A DNA stretch of 64,000 nucleotides from Neurospora intermedia (taxonomy: Eukaryota; Ascomycota; Sordariomycetes; Sordariales; Sordariaceae), in the NCBI GenBank assembly GCA_037102815.1, contig BTPP01000006.1, positions 1-64,000 of the forward strand. Direction: 5' to 3'. Both the position numbers and the translations under genes were made by a program. This document shows positions 40,599 through 52,466 of this stretch, piece after piece. The notes below the pieces were generated by a model. It was not told where the DNA came from. It ran no database searches and was given only the letters and a program-made list of their open reading frames with translations. Each line of letters starts with the position of its first letter. Position 1 is the first letter of the stretch.

Positions 40599-41130
40599 TT
40601 AGAGTATTAAAATTCTAATAGGCTATCGTTAGACTAGGATATTGAATAGTTATTTAACTAGCGGGAGTATTATAAATTATATATAATAGAGCATTTTAAC
40701 AGCTTATTAAACGATTATAATAGTAGGTGAAGCGTATTAGGGTTTAGCGGATTAAAATAGTAACCTTTGAGGCGACTAGCCTCTAAAGATATCTATTTTC
40801 GAAGTTAGAATATTAAAACTCCAATAGGCTATTATTAAATTAGGATATTAAATAGTTATTTAATTAGCGGGAGTATTATAAATTATATATAATAAAGCGT
40901 TTCAACGGTTTATTAAATAATTATAATAGTAGGTAAGGTGTATTAGGGTTTAGCAGATTAAAGTAGTAGCCTTTAAAGTAACTAACCTCTAAAGATATCT
41001 ATCTTCGAAGTTAGAATATTAAGATTCTAATAGGCTATTATCTAATTAGGTCGTTGAATAGGCATTTTATTAATAAGTATTATAAATTATAAATAGGCGG
41101 GCGTTCTAACGACTTTAATATATTTCTAAA
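40599..41130. repeat. Tandem repeat, about 205 bp, 2.6 copies
   Basis: Units start at gttaga, positions 40,599, 40,804 and 41,010 (205 and 206 bp apart), with shared gtattataaattatatataat and ctaacctctaaagatatct segments. The third unit diverges after about 120 bp. It immediately follows the 27-bp array. Confidence 0.8.
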
Positions 41131-41716
41131 CTTAAATAGTATTATTAGTAATCTCGTTTATAAATAGTATAATTAACTATAATAGTAAAGGTAGGATTAG
41201 TAATTATATTAGGGAAGACGCTAACCGTTGGTCGGACGTAGTTAAAGGCGTAAAATTGTAAAATTAATAGTATATATAGGTAATAGCCGAGCCGCTTATT
41301 AAACTACTTAAATAGAATAATTAATACTACAATATAAGATTAGTAATATACCTAGTTTGAATTAGAAATAAGGCTATTAACGAGCGTAGGGAAAGGTTAA
41401 ATAGTAAAAAAGTAGGGCGAGGAAGTAATTTTAATCCGGTAGGTAAGTAATGTAATTAATATAATCGGGCTAGGTATATTGCAGTTTAAAGGCGCTATAA
41501 TTAGAAACGGCAGGGTCGGTCGCCTATAATTGAACCTACTATATACGACCGAATATATAATAACCCCCCCCCCCTCCGATATTTAATACCCTTTCTCCTT
41601 TAATTGTATTATATTAGAATTAACTAAGCGAACTACGAAAGAAAAGCGAATTACGAAAGAAATATTCGATATTTACTATAATTATCTATATTAAACCGTT
41701 TATTAATTACTGACTT

Positions 41717-44580
41717 TAATATTCTTCGACGATATAGTTCTAAATTATTACGCAAACCTAGCAATTACTTACTAAGGAATTGGATACTATTAATCCCGAT
41801 TCCTACTAAATATCTTATCTTTAGACTACTGCGATTAAGCGATACGTTAGCCTTACAGTTTACTCTTTCTTAATATCTTCCTATATTGCTCTAAGTAAAC
41901 CTACTACTCTAACCGCAGTACTAAATTATATTTAACCTCGCTATTATTCGCTTACTTTCTATTTCTATTTTATAGTTGGTTATTTACGAAGGTAAGCCCC
42001 CTATACCTATATTACTTAATACGAAGCTAGGATTTCTTTTACTTATACTTATTACTATTCTAGGGCCTTCGTTATTTAATAAACTTATTTAAGTGCTATA
42101 TTGTTAGTTTTGGAAGAAAAAGGATATATAGGCCTATTATATATAAAACTATTAAAAATAGAAGGAAAAACGTATAATATAGAGTTATTCTTCTATATAA
42201 GGGGGGTAAATAGGGTTATAAAAATATTAGGACTAATATATTAAAATAGGTTATAACGTTCGAACTAAAGGTTGATCTAATAATATTAATTTTAAATATA
42301 TTAAAATAGGTTATAATATTCGAATTAAAGGTTAATTTAATAATATTAATTTTGAATATCTATTTTAGCCTATCGATTATTTATTGGCTAATTATTTAAT
42401 TCTAACCTACTATAACGAGCCTTTAAAGGAATAAAGGGTTAAAAAAAGGCAATACAATAAAGGTAGAAGAATAGTAAAATCTCCGATTTACTTTTTAAAT
42501 TGTAATATATTGACTTATTGCCTCCGTTACTTATAGGCCGAGGAAGCGCCTAGGACCTAGTGCGAAATATACTACAACCTTTATAATTAGTTAATATATT
42601 ACTTCCGGAGTTAGACGACGGTGGTATATAGCCTTTATAACGGTTAATATTAGGCATTACTTAGCCTCGGTAGTAAGTTAGTATTAGTATATAGTCTCTA
42701 TATCTATAATAATTAGTAATACTAAGGGTATTTACCTTAAGGAAAGACGGTAAAATAATTATAGTATTAACCGGCTAATTATTTTTAAGAGCGATATATA
42801 GAGGAAACCTATTTGGAGAAAACTAATATTAAGGAGCTTTTTCCTTATATTATTCGAGACCCGAATATAACTTAAATAAGAAGGACTTTCAATTAAGATT
42901 TTTAAATAAGCCGGCTAAAAAATACTACTATAGTAGAGGCTAATTAGAGGGGCTAATCGTAAATTAAAAGGAAGTATTAATAGGTTCTATCCGGGAAGGC
43001 TCGTTAGGAAGTATTAATTAGAAGATTTTAAAGTTATTGATAATATATTTGAAAGGTTTAATTATATTAATAAGAAAATAGGCGGAGTTATATAGTAATT
43101 AATTATTAAAAAAGTCGAAATTCTAACGATCGGCGATATTCAAACCGGTACAATCCGAGATTATATTAACGTAAGGTGTAATATACTACGAAGAAAAAAG
43201 TATTTGAATATTAATAATATTATACCCGGTATACCGAACCTTATTATAAAAGGTAATTAAAAATTGAAGATAAGAGGCGGTTAAATAAATAAATATTAGT
43301 AGTTGTAATACCCTATAGGGTTAAAAATATACGACTACCTCGAATTATTTTACTTTGTATAATTAATATATAAGGATGAAAAACGATCCGTACTATAAAC
43401 GGTTGTAAAGAGAAGCTGGGAACGGTACACTACTTATATTATTAATAAAGCAATAAATTTAAGTAAAGATCTTTTTAATAGGGACCGCCGTCCACCTCTA
43501 AACCGGTCGGTCTTCTTACTTATATAGGTCTTTAAAATTACTTAGAGAGAAGAGCGTAAGGATAATATTCTTAGAATTAAACTAGCAATAGATTTAATCC
43601 TCCTAAATCTATAACCGATATATAGGTTAATATATATATTTAACTAATATTAAAAATAGTTCGAATACTTATAGGATAAACCTAATTATAATTGTATATA
43701 TACGGCCTAATAAAACGCCCTACAAAAGAGTAACGATCCTCTTCAAACCGGTATTCGAGAATATTCGGACGAGTATATTGAGTCTATTCTAGAAAGGCGT
43801 AGAGTATTATTCTAAAGACGCGAGTCTTATTATAAGATATAAGAATAAAATATTCTTTCGAACTAGGCTAGTAGGTCGTATTGATTATAGGCTTTTGAAA
43901 TCCTAATTTTGTATATATAGGCGAATACTATTGCGGGAAAACTATACGGGTTAATCTTTTATAATAGTATTAAACCCTTAGTATATAACCCTATAGAATA
44001 GTAATCGATCGTATAGTCTAAGTGTAAAACCCGCTTAAGGTCTAACTATTATTTATATTTAATAACTTTAAGGGAAAAGGAGAATTTATATAATAGAATA
44101 GGTAGGGGGGCGCCTATAGGTATAGGTTCGTCCGATATAAATATATTATTCGGTTATATACGTATATTAGAAAGGAAGTCGTTTATATCGGTAATACTAT
44201 TAAAGACCGTAGGGTTGGAAAAGGAAAGAGTTTAAGGAGCGCTAAGAGGGGGGGGAGTTTCGCTTTTTAAAGGGATAACGGTTAGTACGGGAGGTATAGT
44301 TAGGACTTCAACCGGCAAATAATTAGGCGGTTGGCTTATCTTAGGTATAGGTATTATTAATTTACTTTTAATCGAAGGGAGAGGTTCGTTAGTATTATAA
44401 ATTATAGTATAGTTTCGAAGAGTAGAATAACGAATAAAAAAGGGTAGGTATAAATACTATTATTTAAATAAGTAGTTATATAATAAATATAGTAACAGTT
44501 GGATAGGAAAAGCCGTAAACGAAGGAAGCGAGAACTATAATATCCTTACAACGTACTATATACGTACATTAAACCTAATT
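41717..44580 (+). pseudogene. Second long RIP-killed ghost frame, family unknown
   Basis: One + frame (codons starting at 42,301) stays protein-like for about 2.8 kb, roughly 950 codons, broken almost only by TAA/TAG. Segments with good coding character include one with FFDDIVLNYY near 41,727, a Lys/Arg-rich one near 42,120-42,200, one at 43,105-43,250 around ILTIGDIQTGTIRDYI, and one at 44,040-44,240 with Gly-rich turns. It contains a 60-bp in-frame duplication at 42,236-42,355. I do not recognise the family; there is no clear reverse transcriptase, DDE triad or helicase box. It may be one gene of a large mobile element. Confidence 0.35.
42236..42355. repeat. In-frame tandem duplication, 60 bp x 2
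   Basis: Two units with ttaaaataggttataa at 42,241 and 42,301, exactly 60 bp apart and therefore 20 codons in the surrounding ghost frame. They differ by a few transitions (acgttcgaac against atattcgaat). Confidence 0.85.
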
Positions 44581-45879
44581 TAATAGTATAATCTATTACT
44601 AGTAGCGAAGCTTTATAATAGAAAAGTAAATACGTAACTAATTTAATATAAAAAAAGCGAAGGACTAGAGGGTAGAAGCAATACAAAAATTTATACTACT
44701 AGAATTTAAAACCGAAGAAGGAAATTCTAGAAGTTAAATATATAAATTAGACTATAATAATATTAACGGACTTTCTAATTAAGACTAACGGATATTCTAA
44801 TTTTCAACCTTATTATTAATAATAGATAGGTAATAATATTAAACCTTGCCGAATATACGGATTATCGGCCGGTTTAAAGAGAGAGGGTATATTGTATTTT
44901 AATTATAGAGCGAATTATTATAGGGATAAATCGCGAGAAATCTCTTTTAATAATCCAACCGGAAATTCGGTATTATTAAATTAGAATAACTATAGAGGTA
45001 TTCCCTTTTATAGTAACGTAGTTTATTAGTAAAATATAATAGAATTATAAGAAATTAAAAACGTTTAACGTAAAATCCAGCTATTTCCTATATAGTATTA
45101 AAATTATTTATTATTCCCTAAAACTTATACTAATAAACTATATCCTTTATATATAGGGGCGTAGTAGGTAAATACGCTAAAGTTCGTATTAACGACTAAT
45201 AGTATAAATCGGTATAGTAAATATATAGAAATAGTATAGTATAAAGGTAGGGGTTACTCCTTCTACATTGGAAATAGACGAATATATATTAACTTAAGCA
45301 AGTTTTAATATTAAATAATACCGATAGTAATAATTATAAATAGTTATATACGGGCAACCGCTACGAGCCAACTATTAAATTAAATATTTAAAGTATATTG
45401 TATTTAAGTAGCTTTTAGTATTACCTAGAGAATAAAACTAATATACTATAAGATATTAGTAATATATTTATTATAAATAAATATATTTGAGGTACGGAAG
45501 GTCCAATACCTATAGACGATATAGTATATACTTTAAGTAGAAATAGTATTCGGAGGGATTTTGGGCGTTAAAACTTCCTTTAATCTATTTATTTAGAAAA
45601 GATACGGAAGGAAAGTAAGGGAGATATCGGCCGGACGGACGCAATTCGGCTAGACGGAGGCGAAGTGAGATATATAGGTAATTAAATAATTATTAAATAA
45701 GCTTATATCGACCTTAGGAAAAGAAAGTATATATAAAAGTAATTCGCGAATATTATCTAATATAGGTAGTATATTTATTAGAAGTATATATTTCTAATTT
45801 AGTAGTTTATTTAATTTATTGCTAGACAAAGGTAGAAATAGGTCCTATTCTAAATTATTAATAACGAAATTAGTGTATA

Positions 45880-46125
45880 TCGATATTAAAATAATAATTA
45901 ACTATTATAAAGTTTATTATTTGGCTATAGAATTATTATAATTATAATTTCCGTTTATATACGCTCGCTAATTAATTAAATAACTTTAGCTTTATTACTA
46001 CAATAATAATTGCCGGATTAATACGAATTATTTAATTAACTATATAGTCCGAGAGGCTGCGGTTATATATATTAAGGATACGGCTCACCTATATATAGTA
46101 GAGAAAGCGTATATATTATACGAAG
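45880..46125 (+). repeat. LTR-like dispersed repeat, fourth copy
   Basis: Carries ttataattataattt, acgctcgctaatt, taactttagctttattact, aattgccgg and the core tatatatattaaggatacgg at 46,064-46,083 followed by ctcacc. It is in the same orientation as the 36.3- and 38.6-kb copies. Confidence 0.5.
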
Positions 46126-46758
46126 GTGTACTTTACTAGTAATAATAATAGTTAGGTAATAATAGAGCGAGTAATTGGTTATTGTATAGAGTAATAGTAT
46201 ATAATAATTGACTATAGATTTATTAAAGGAAGTTGAGGATAAGTATTATTGCGAACTTCAACTTAGGACTTCGTATATAAATTAATTGAGTATAAATAAG
46301 ATAGATAATAAATTCCCTTAGTACGATAAAGGTAGATAAGTATTAATAAATTATCTACCCTTAGTTAATTTAACGAATATTCTTATATAGTAATAAGCTG
46401 TACGCTCTACTAAGTAGCTATTAGGACACCGCCCTCCAAACGGTATATTGTAAATAGATATAGGTTGTTTATAGAGTCTTTAATATTACTACTACTAGTT
46501 TAATTATTATATACCTAATTACTATTGGGAATACTATATTACTAGTAATGCTTTCTTCCTTAATACTACCTCTATTTTCTTTTATATTATATATACTTTA
46601 GATACTATTATTATCGGTATCCGAGCTGGAAGTCGAATATATTTAGTTATTATTCAAAGGTACCTATTGAATTAGAGAGCTATTACTCTAAGAAAAAATT
46701 ATATAAATTTAGGACGTTTGATAATTTAAGTAAGGTAATATAAAAATATACTAATTAT

Positions 46759-47110
46759 ATATATAGTAGACCGGGCCAATTATATACCTCTAGAGTTGGA
46801 AAATATAATTCTATAATTAATAACCTATACGCTTACCTATAATATTTGATAGCGTTTATACTTATATATAGGGTAAGTAGATAATAGTAAGTAAATAATA
46901 ATAAAGGGTAGTAAATAAAGATGTGCCGATTGGAGCGGGCCGAGTCGGTTGTGTAAAGCCGGTAAATACAATTCCGTAATTAATACTTAACTTATACGCT
47001 CGCTTACAATATTTAATAACGTTCGTACCTAAATACTTAATAATAAAGGGTAGTAAATAAAAATGTACCGATTGGAGCGGGCCGAGTCGGTTATATAGAG
47101 CCGGTATATT
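46759..47110. repeat. Tandem repeat, about 142 bp x 2
   Basis: The segment ataaagggtagtaaataaa, followed by a near-palindromic ggccgagtcggtt, occurs at 46,901 and 47,043 (142 bp apart). The upstream parts (taattaataacctatacgct and taattaatacttaacttata) also correspond. The ccga-tcgg motif recurs elsewhere in the block. Confidence 0.75.
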
Positions 47111-47195
47111 ATAATTTAGGAATTATCCCTTTTAATTATAATAAATATAATTCTCTACTAAACTTCGGTAAATATATTAAAATATATAAGTATTT

Positions 47196-47580
47196 AATAT
47201 AAAGCCTTCGCGAAAGGTTTATTAAATATTTATAAAGAATATACTTACTATGTAATTAGAATTTACTAATATAAAGCTTTCGCAAAGGGTTTACTAAGTG
47301 TTTATAAAGAGTATACTTACTATATAGTTAGATTTACTAATATAAAGCCTTCGCGAAGGATTTACTAAGTGTTTGTAAAGAGTATATTTACTACGTGACT
47401 AGATTTATTAATATAAAGCCTTCGCGAAGGGTTTACTAAGTATTTACAAAGAGTATACTTACTACGTAGTTAAATTTATTAATATAAAGCCTTTACGAAG
47501 GGTTTACTAAATATTTATAAAGAGTATACTTATTATATAGCTAGATTTGCTAATATAAAGCCTTCGCGAAGGGTTCGTTA
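47196..47580. repeat. 71-bp satellite-like array, six copies
   Basis: Units start with aatataaagc at 47,196, 47,268, 47,339, 47,410, 47,481 and 47,552, that is 72 bp and then 71 bp four times. Most carry the perfect 12-bp palindrome ccttcgcgaagg, then gtttactaagt and agagtatacttacta. Two stray units lie downstream near 48,308 and 48,380 (attaatataaag, then cgaagggtt or taaagggtt). Confidence 0.88.
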
Positions 47581-49940
47581 TATATATATATTATTTACTA
47601 CTTCTAAGGGTAAGTTCGGTACCTATAGGTACCTACCTATTAGTTACCTACTAGGAAATTAGGAAGAGGTTGACGATCCTAAGTAAAATATTTAGGGGGA
47701 CTCTAAGCCCCCCCTTTATTATAAAAGATTAGATATAATTACCTCCGATAACGATTATTATCTATTTAATTATTTTAGGTAAGTAAAGGGATTAAATTTA
47801 AAAGAATAACCTAGTACAGAATTAATTAAAGGCCTATATAGTTACATTTAATTTATATAGAATATTAAATTATTATAGAGCTATTATAATCTAAGGTATA
47901 AGTAAGTAACCTACGTAATTGGGAAGGATAGGTATAAACTACTAGTTTTATTACCCTCTTAGCGAGCAGTAGTTAGCCGCTATTTAAGGTATATTTATTA
48001 CTTATAGCTATTAAAATTGTTATTTAGCGTTGGACGTTCGCGTTTCGTTTTGAATTTGTTTTTGAGTACTTATTTTCTTTTTTTAGTTTGTACTAATTTC
48101 TATACTAAACTATTAAAATTATTATTAGTCCTAAAAGAAATTCTTCTACCTTTATTTACCTATACTTAGTAGAATATACCCTACTTCTACTTTATAAGAA
48201 CCGTTACTACTATAGTAATTAGTACTACTATTAAGCTTAATATAATAGTTACTTAAATATTAGAATGGTAGTACGCGATTTTTAATTAGTAGGTATAATT
48301 GGATTATTAATATAAAGTTTCTACGAAGGGTTTATTACTTCTATAAATTTACTAGGAGTAAATTCTATATACCGATAATTAATATAAAGTTTTAATAAAG
48401 GGTTGGCTACCTATTTAAAAAATATATAGGTTGGGACGTATTAATTATAGTCTTTAATATACCTCTACCTACTAAGTTTTTTAACGGGCGGTTATAGTAG
48501 GTAATATAAAACAACGTTTTTACTATCTATAGTAATATAGGGTAGTTGTTTCTTTTTTCTATTTTTCTTCCTTTTCTTGCTTTGAATTCTTATACACTTT
48601 TACATAATAAGTAGAAATATTAAAGCTTTAATTTATTACGTATTAAGGAGTAGATCTACTATACTAGTTGAATAGGACCTTAGAAATATACTAAATAAGA
48701 AAGGGGATATAAGGAGGAAATCCTAAATTAAAAATAAGTAGAAGGATAGGTATTCTTAATTAAATAATACTTTTCCTCGAGAATAAACTAAGAAGTTCCG
48801 TTCCCAAACTATAGAGTTATTATTAAATATTTTAATAATAATAAATTTAGTAACCCTCCTATAATAAAACTAATTTTTAGACCTATCTAATTAATTAGGA
48901 TTAATAAAAAGAGTTTTATCCTTCTCGTTGGTCTTTAATAGTAGTTAATAAATTGTAATATTATTATTCTATCTTAATTCCTAAGGACGAAGATTATACT
49001 TAAATTTAAATTTACTCTTCGTTATATTTAAGTATAGTAGGGTGCTTTTCGTATTAGTATAGTTTTTGCTCTATTTTAGTAGAGGTACTAATATAGTCGA
49101 TATATATTACTACTATTATTACCTACACTTCTAGATTTACGTACTATTCTAATAGAAATACCCTTATCCAATTAACTATTCCTTAGATTCTTTAGGCCTA
49201 ATACCCTTTTCTTAACCTAATAGACGCTATATTATAAATATTAGCAATTCGCTATTTTATAATAAACGACTAATATAGTATTGCGATAGTACTAAAATTT
49301 AGAAAAAGATAAATCCTATTACTTACTATTTCTACTAAATACTAAATAATATACTTACTTCTATAATAGGGCTATATTACTATTAAAATTCTATCTAATT
49401 TTATAATACTATTGTAATAATATTATTGTATTAATATTACTTTCCGCTATTAAGTATAATTATTATATAAGTATATATATTTAACGGCTATTTAAGCCTT
49501 ATATTACATTTAAATTATAATAACAATTATTAAATATATAGGTATAAGTTACCTCTACCTATAAATAATATAAATACTACCGTCGAACTCTACGAGAAAA
49601 TAACCTCTAAATATAGCCGATTTTGAGCGCTTAGAACAAATATCGGTATAATACCACCGTCTACAATCTCTCGGCTATACCTTTATATATATTATAGACA
49701 AACTCCGAATTATATTGTAATAATCTAGTTTAGTCCGAAGTACCTTAGAAATAACCTATTTTACGAGCGAGGCCTTACGGGCGAGGTCCGAAATTAGTCA
49801 AAATAATACTATCTAGCGAATTCTATTATAAATATTGCGAGACAAATTATGAAGGCTATAATACCTTAAAGTTAATTGTATTGGGTCTATTAGTAAGGTA
49901 TATATATTAGGGATATATATAAAAAGGTAGATTAAAGATA

Positions 49941-50823
49941 TGTATATATAGATATTGGCTTGCTTTTCGAGTATGCGTTTATCCAGTCCTCTCGTACAAC
50001 CCTAAGTACCGGGGACACATGCAGCCACGGATTGGCGATAGGTGCGACCCACAAGGGGCGTCGCCTGAGCTGGAAGCCGGCCGTTTGGACACTGGACCAC
50101 TGTACGTCTGTACGGAAATGGAAAGATAGCAAACACATATTGCATCATATGGAGAAAGGGCAGGTGTTGAGGAACTGAACAAAGGATTGGTACATGTAGA
50201 GTATCTCGGAGTGGTGATTTCGGTTCTTGACATTGTTGACCTTGTTGTAGTCTTGTCATCAGTTTGGACTGTTGATGCTGACGATGACTTTCTGCCACTG
50301 CCTGCCGGACTTTTCACATTTTCGACCGTTGGCTTACTGCATAGTAGGTCTGAGCACGTTGCCGGCCGCGATAGGGACAAAGTGGGGAAGAACCCAATCT
50401 GCAGTGGGTGCCAGGGCAGTTCGAGGCCGTACCCGCGCCCGGCCCCTGTCCCTCCTCCAAAAACAGAGTTGGGTGTTCACGTGGGGCACCGCCGCCCATG
50501 AGACTGACCAGGGACTGCAAGCTTTGGTTCAGGGGATTTGGGGATGGAGAGCTAAAAGCGAGCTCGTGTAGCAGTGGTGGACCTTGCCTGGGCTGGGTGG
50601 TGTCCCCGAGACGGGAAGGCAGTTACACCATTGACCGCAGCACCATACACAAGTGGGCGTACGACATCCCGTCCTTCGAGACGACTAATTAAACACTTGT
50701 GTTGATCTCCCCGTCTTTTTTTTTCTCTCTCCTCTTTTTTTACCCATCTACCGTCTCTTTCATAGTATCCCAAGTCAACCATTGTATCAACCACATACGT
50801 CTATTGGGAACCCATACACAACA
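49941..50823 (+). promoter_or_regulatory. RIP edge and upstream region of the GMPPA gene
   Basis: Composition switches within about 40 bp near 49,950 from RIP-type to normal. The next 870 bp hold several overlapping short ORFs on both strands, none with a recognisable product. Just before the gene is a pyrimidine-rich tract (50,713-50,752), a common fungal core-promoter feature. No clear TATA box was seen. Transcription probably starts between that tract and the ATG at 50,824. Confidence 0.5.
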
Positions 50824-52466
50824 ATGTCTCTCCAGGTCCCTTACCACACCAAGGCCAACGGGGCTGCTGCTGGCGGCGCAACCAAGGCCGTCATCCTGGT
50901 GAGTATTTCCAGAACCTCCTTGGCTTACGGAACACCTCCTCCACCCCGAGTCCTGTTGTAGCCATGATTGGGGTAGAGGTAGCTCCGTCTGAGACAAAGC
51001 AAGCAGAAATGTTGACATCTATAACCCAACTCTAGGTCGGCGGTGCCTCGCGCGGTACTCGCTTCAGACCCCTTTCCCTTGATGTTCCCAAGGTAAGTCT
51101 TTGAACGCTCCCCCCCACGCTATATCCAAGTCACTTTCAACCAACTAACGGCGGTCTCACCGACAACCAACTAGCCCCTCTTCGACGTTGCCGGCCACCC
51201 CATCATCTGGCACTGCCTAACCGCCATTGCCAAAGTCCCCTCGATCCACGAAGTCTACCTAATCGGCTACTACGACGAGTCCGTCTTCCGGGACTTCATC
51301 AAGGATGCCGTCCACGAATTCCCCCAGCTGACCATCAAGTACCTGAGGGAGTACCAAGCGCTGGGCACCGCCGGCGGCCTGTACCACTTCCGCGACATCA
51401 TCCTCAAGGGCCGTCCGGAGCGCCTGTTCGTCCTCAACAGCGACGTGTGCTGCTCCTTTCCCTTGGGCGAGATGCTCCGCCTCTTTGAAGAAAAGGACGC
51501 CGAGGCCGTGATCCTGGGCACCCGCGTGGCGGAAGACGCCGCGACCAACTTTGGCTGCATCGTCTCGGACACGCACACGCGCCGCGTGCTGCACTACGTC
51601 GAGAAGCCCGAGAGCCACATCAGCAACCTGATCAACTGCGGCGTCTACCTCTTCGCCACGGAAGCCATCTTCCCCTCCATCCGCACGGCCATCAAGCGCC
51701 GCACCGACCGGCCCAACCGCTTGATCCGCTACCCGTCCGCCGAGAACCTCGAGTCCTCCTTCTTCGCCCAGCAGGCCGCCGACGACGACGACGAGGAATC
51801 CGAGAAGCGCTCCGAAGTCATCCGTCTCGAGCAGGACATTCTCTCCGACATGGCCGACTCGAAACAATTCTTCGTCTACGAAACCCAGGATTTCTGGCGG
51901 CAGATCAAGACGGCCGGGTCCGCCATCCCGGCCAACGCGCTGTACCTGCAGAACGCGTGGCAATCGGGCTCTTCCGAGCTGGCTCAGCCTCAGCCGAACC
52001 ACATCATCGCGCCCGTCTACATCCACCCCACGGCCCGCGTCGACCCCACCGCCAAGTTGGGTCCCAACGTGAGCATCGGTCCCCGCGCCGTCGTGGGCGC
52101 TGGTGCCCGTGTCAAGGAGTCGATTGTGCTGGAGGACAGCGAGATCAAGCACGACGCTTGTGTCTTGTACTCCATCATCGGCTGGAACAGCCGCGTGGGC
52201 GCCTGGGCCCGTGTCGAGGGTACGCCGACGCCCGTGACGAGCCACACGACGAGCATCATCAAGAACGGCGTCAAGGTGCAGGCCATTACCATTTTGGGCA
52301 AGGAGTGCGCTGTTGGTGATGAGGTGCGCGTGCAGAACTGCGTGTGCTTGCCGTTCAAGGAGTTGAAGAGGGTGAGTTTATGTTCTGTGTTTCCATCAAG
52401 ACTTTTATCCATGACGGCAAAACTAACAAGTTTTCACAGGATGTTGCCAACGAGGTTATCATGTAG
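50824..52466 (+). CDS. GDP-mannose pyrophosphorylase subunit, GMPPA type (mannose-1-phosphate guanylyltransferase family)
   Basis: Four exons, 50,824-50,898, 51,036-51,092, 51,175-52,371 and 52,440-52,466, give 451 aa. Introns are 137, 82 and 68 nt with GTGAGT/GTAAGT donors and YAG acceptors. The nucleotidyltransferase domain comes first: GGASRGTRFRPLS at about residues 27-39, NSDV at 132-135, and EKP with downstream INCGVYLF from 187. A left-handed beta-helix of hexapeptide repeats follows (about 319-393), and the C-terminus (ITILG to NEVIM) is typical of this group. The family makes cytosolic GDP-mannose from mannose 1-phosphate and GTP for N-glycans, O-mannose, GPI anchors and wall mannan. 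The extra residues in the P-loop, GxxxGTRFRP rather than GGxGTRLRP, and the tail match GMPPA, which in animals is a regulatory partner of catalytic GMPPB. Catalytic activity here is therefore uncertain. An acidic insert (DDDDEE, about 247) is unusual. Confidence 0.93.

Larger units (their letters stand above)
1..49940. other. RIP-saturated AT-rich repeat block without intact genes
   Basis: The whole stretch has the mark of repeat-induced point mutation. In 10,021-10,080, for example, I count 11 TpA, one CpA and no TpG, whereas 50,041-50,100 on the gene side has no TpA, four CpA and five TpG. CpG, CpC and CpT survive, so the mutation was CpA-directed rather than a general AT drift. Stops TAA and TAG fill every frame because CAA, CAG and TGG codons are their RIP precursors; the longest stop-free frames are about 70-95 codons. 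Stretches not listed separately hold the same kind of sequence and nothing I can name. RIP-type mutation is known from Pezizomycotina and usually marks heterochromatic transposon graveyards, centromeres or subtelomeres. Which of these applies cannot be decided here. Confidence 0.93.

Noticed and set aside
1-49940. Mitochondrial origin of the AT-rich block
   Set aside because: No mitochondrial protein, rRNA or tRNA gene is recognisable, and the CpA/TpG depletion with CpG retention is a RIP pattern, not mitochondrial composition.
49979-50571. Overlapping ORFs of 68-133 codons on both strands between the RIP edge and the GMPPA gene
   Set aside because: They overlap each other in many frames, show no domain, and are typical chance frames in GC-richer DNA; none has a supported intron model.
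51259-52245. 328-codon minus-strand ORF opposite the GMPPA exon
   Set aside because: It is an antisense shadow of strongly biased coding sequence; the + strand product is clearly conserved.
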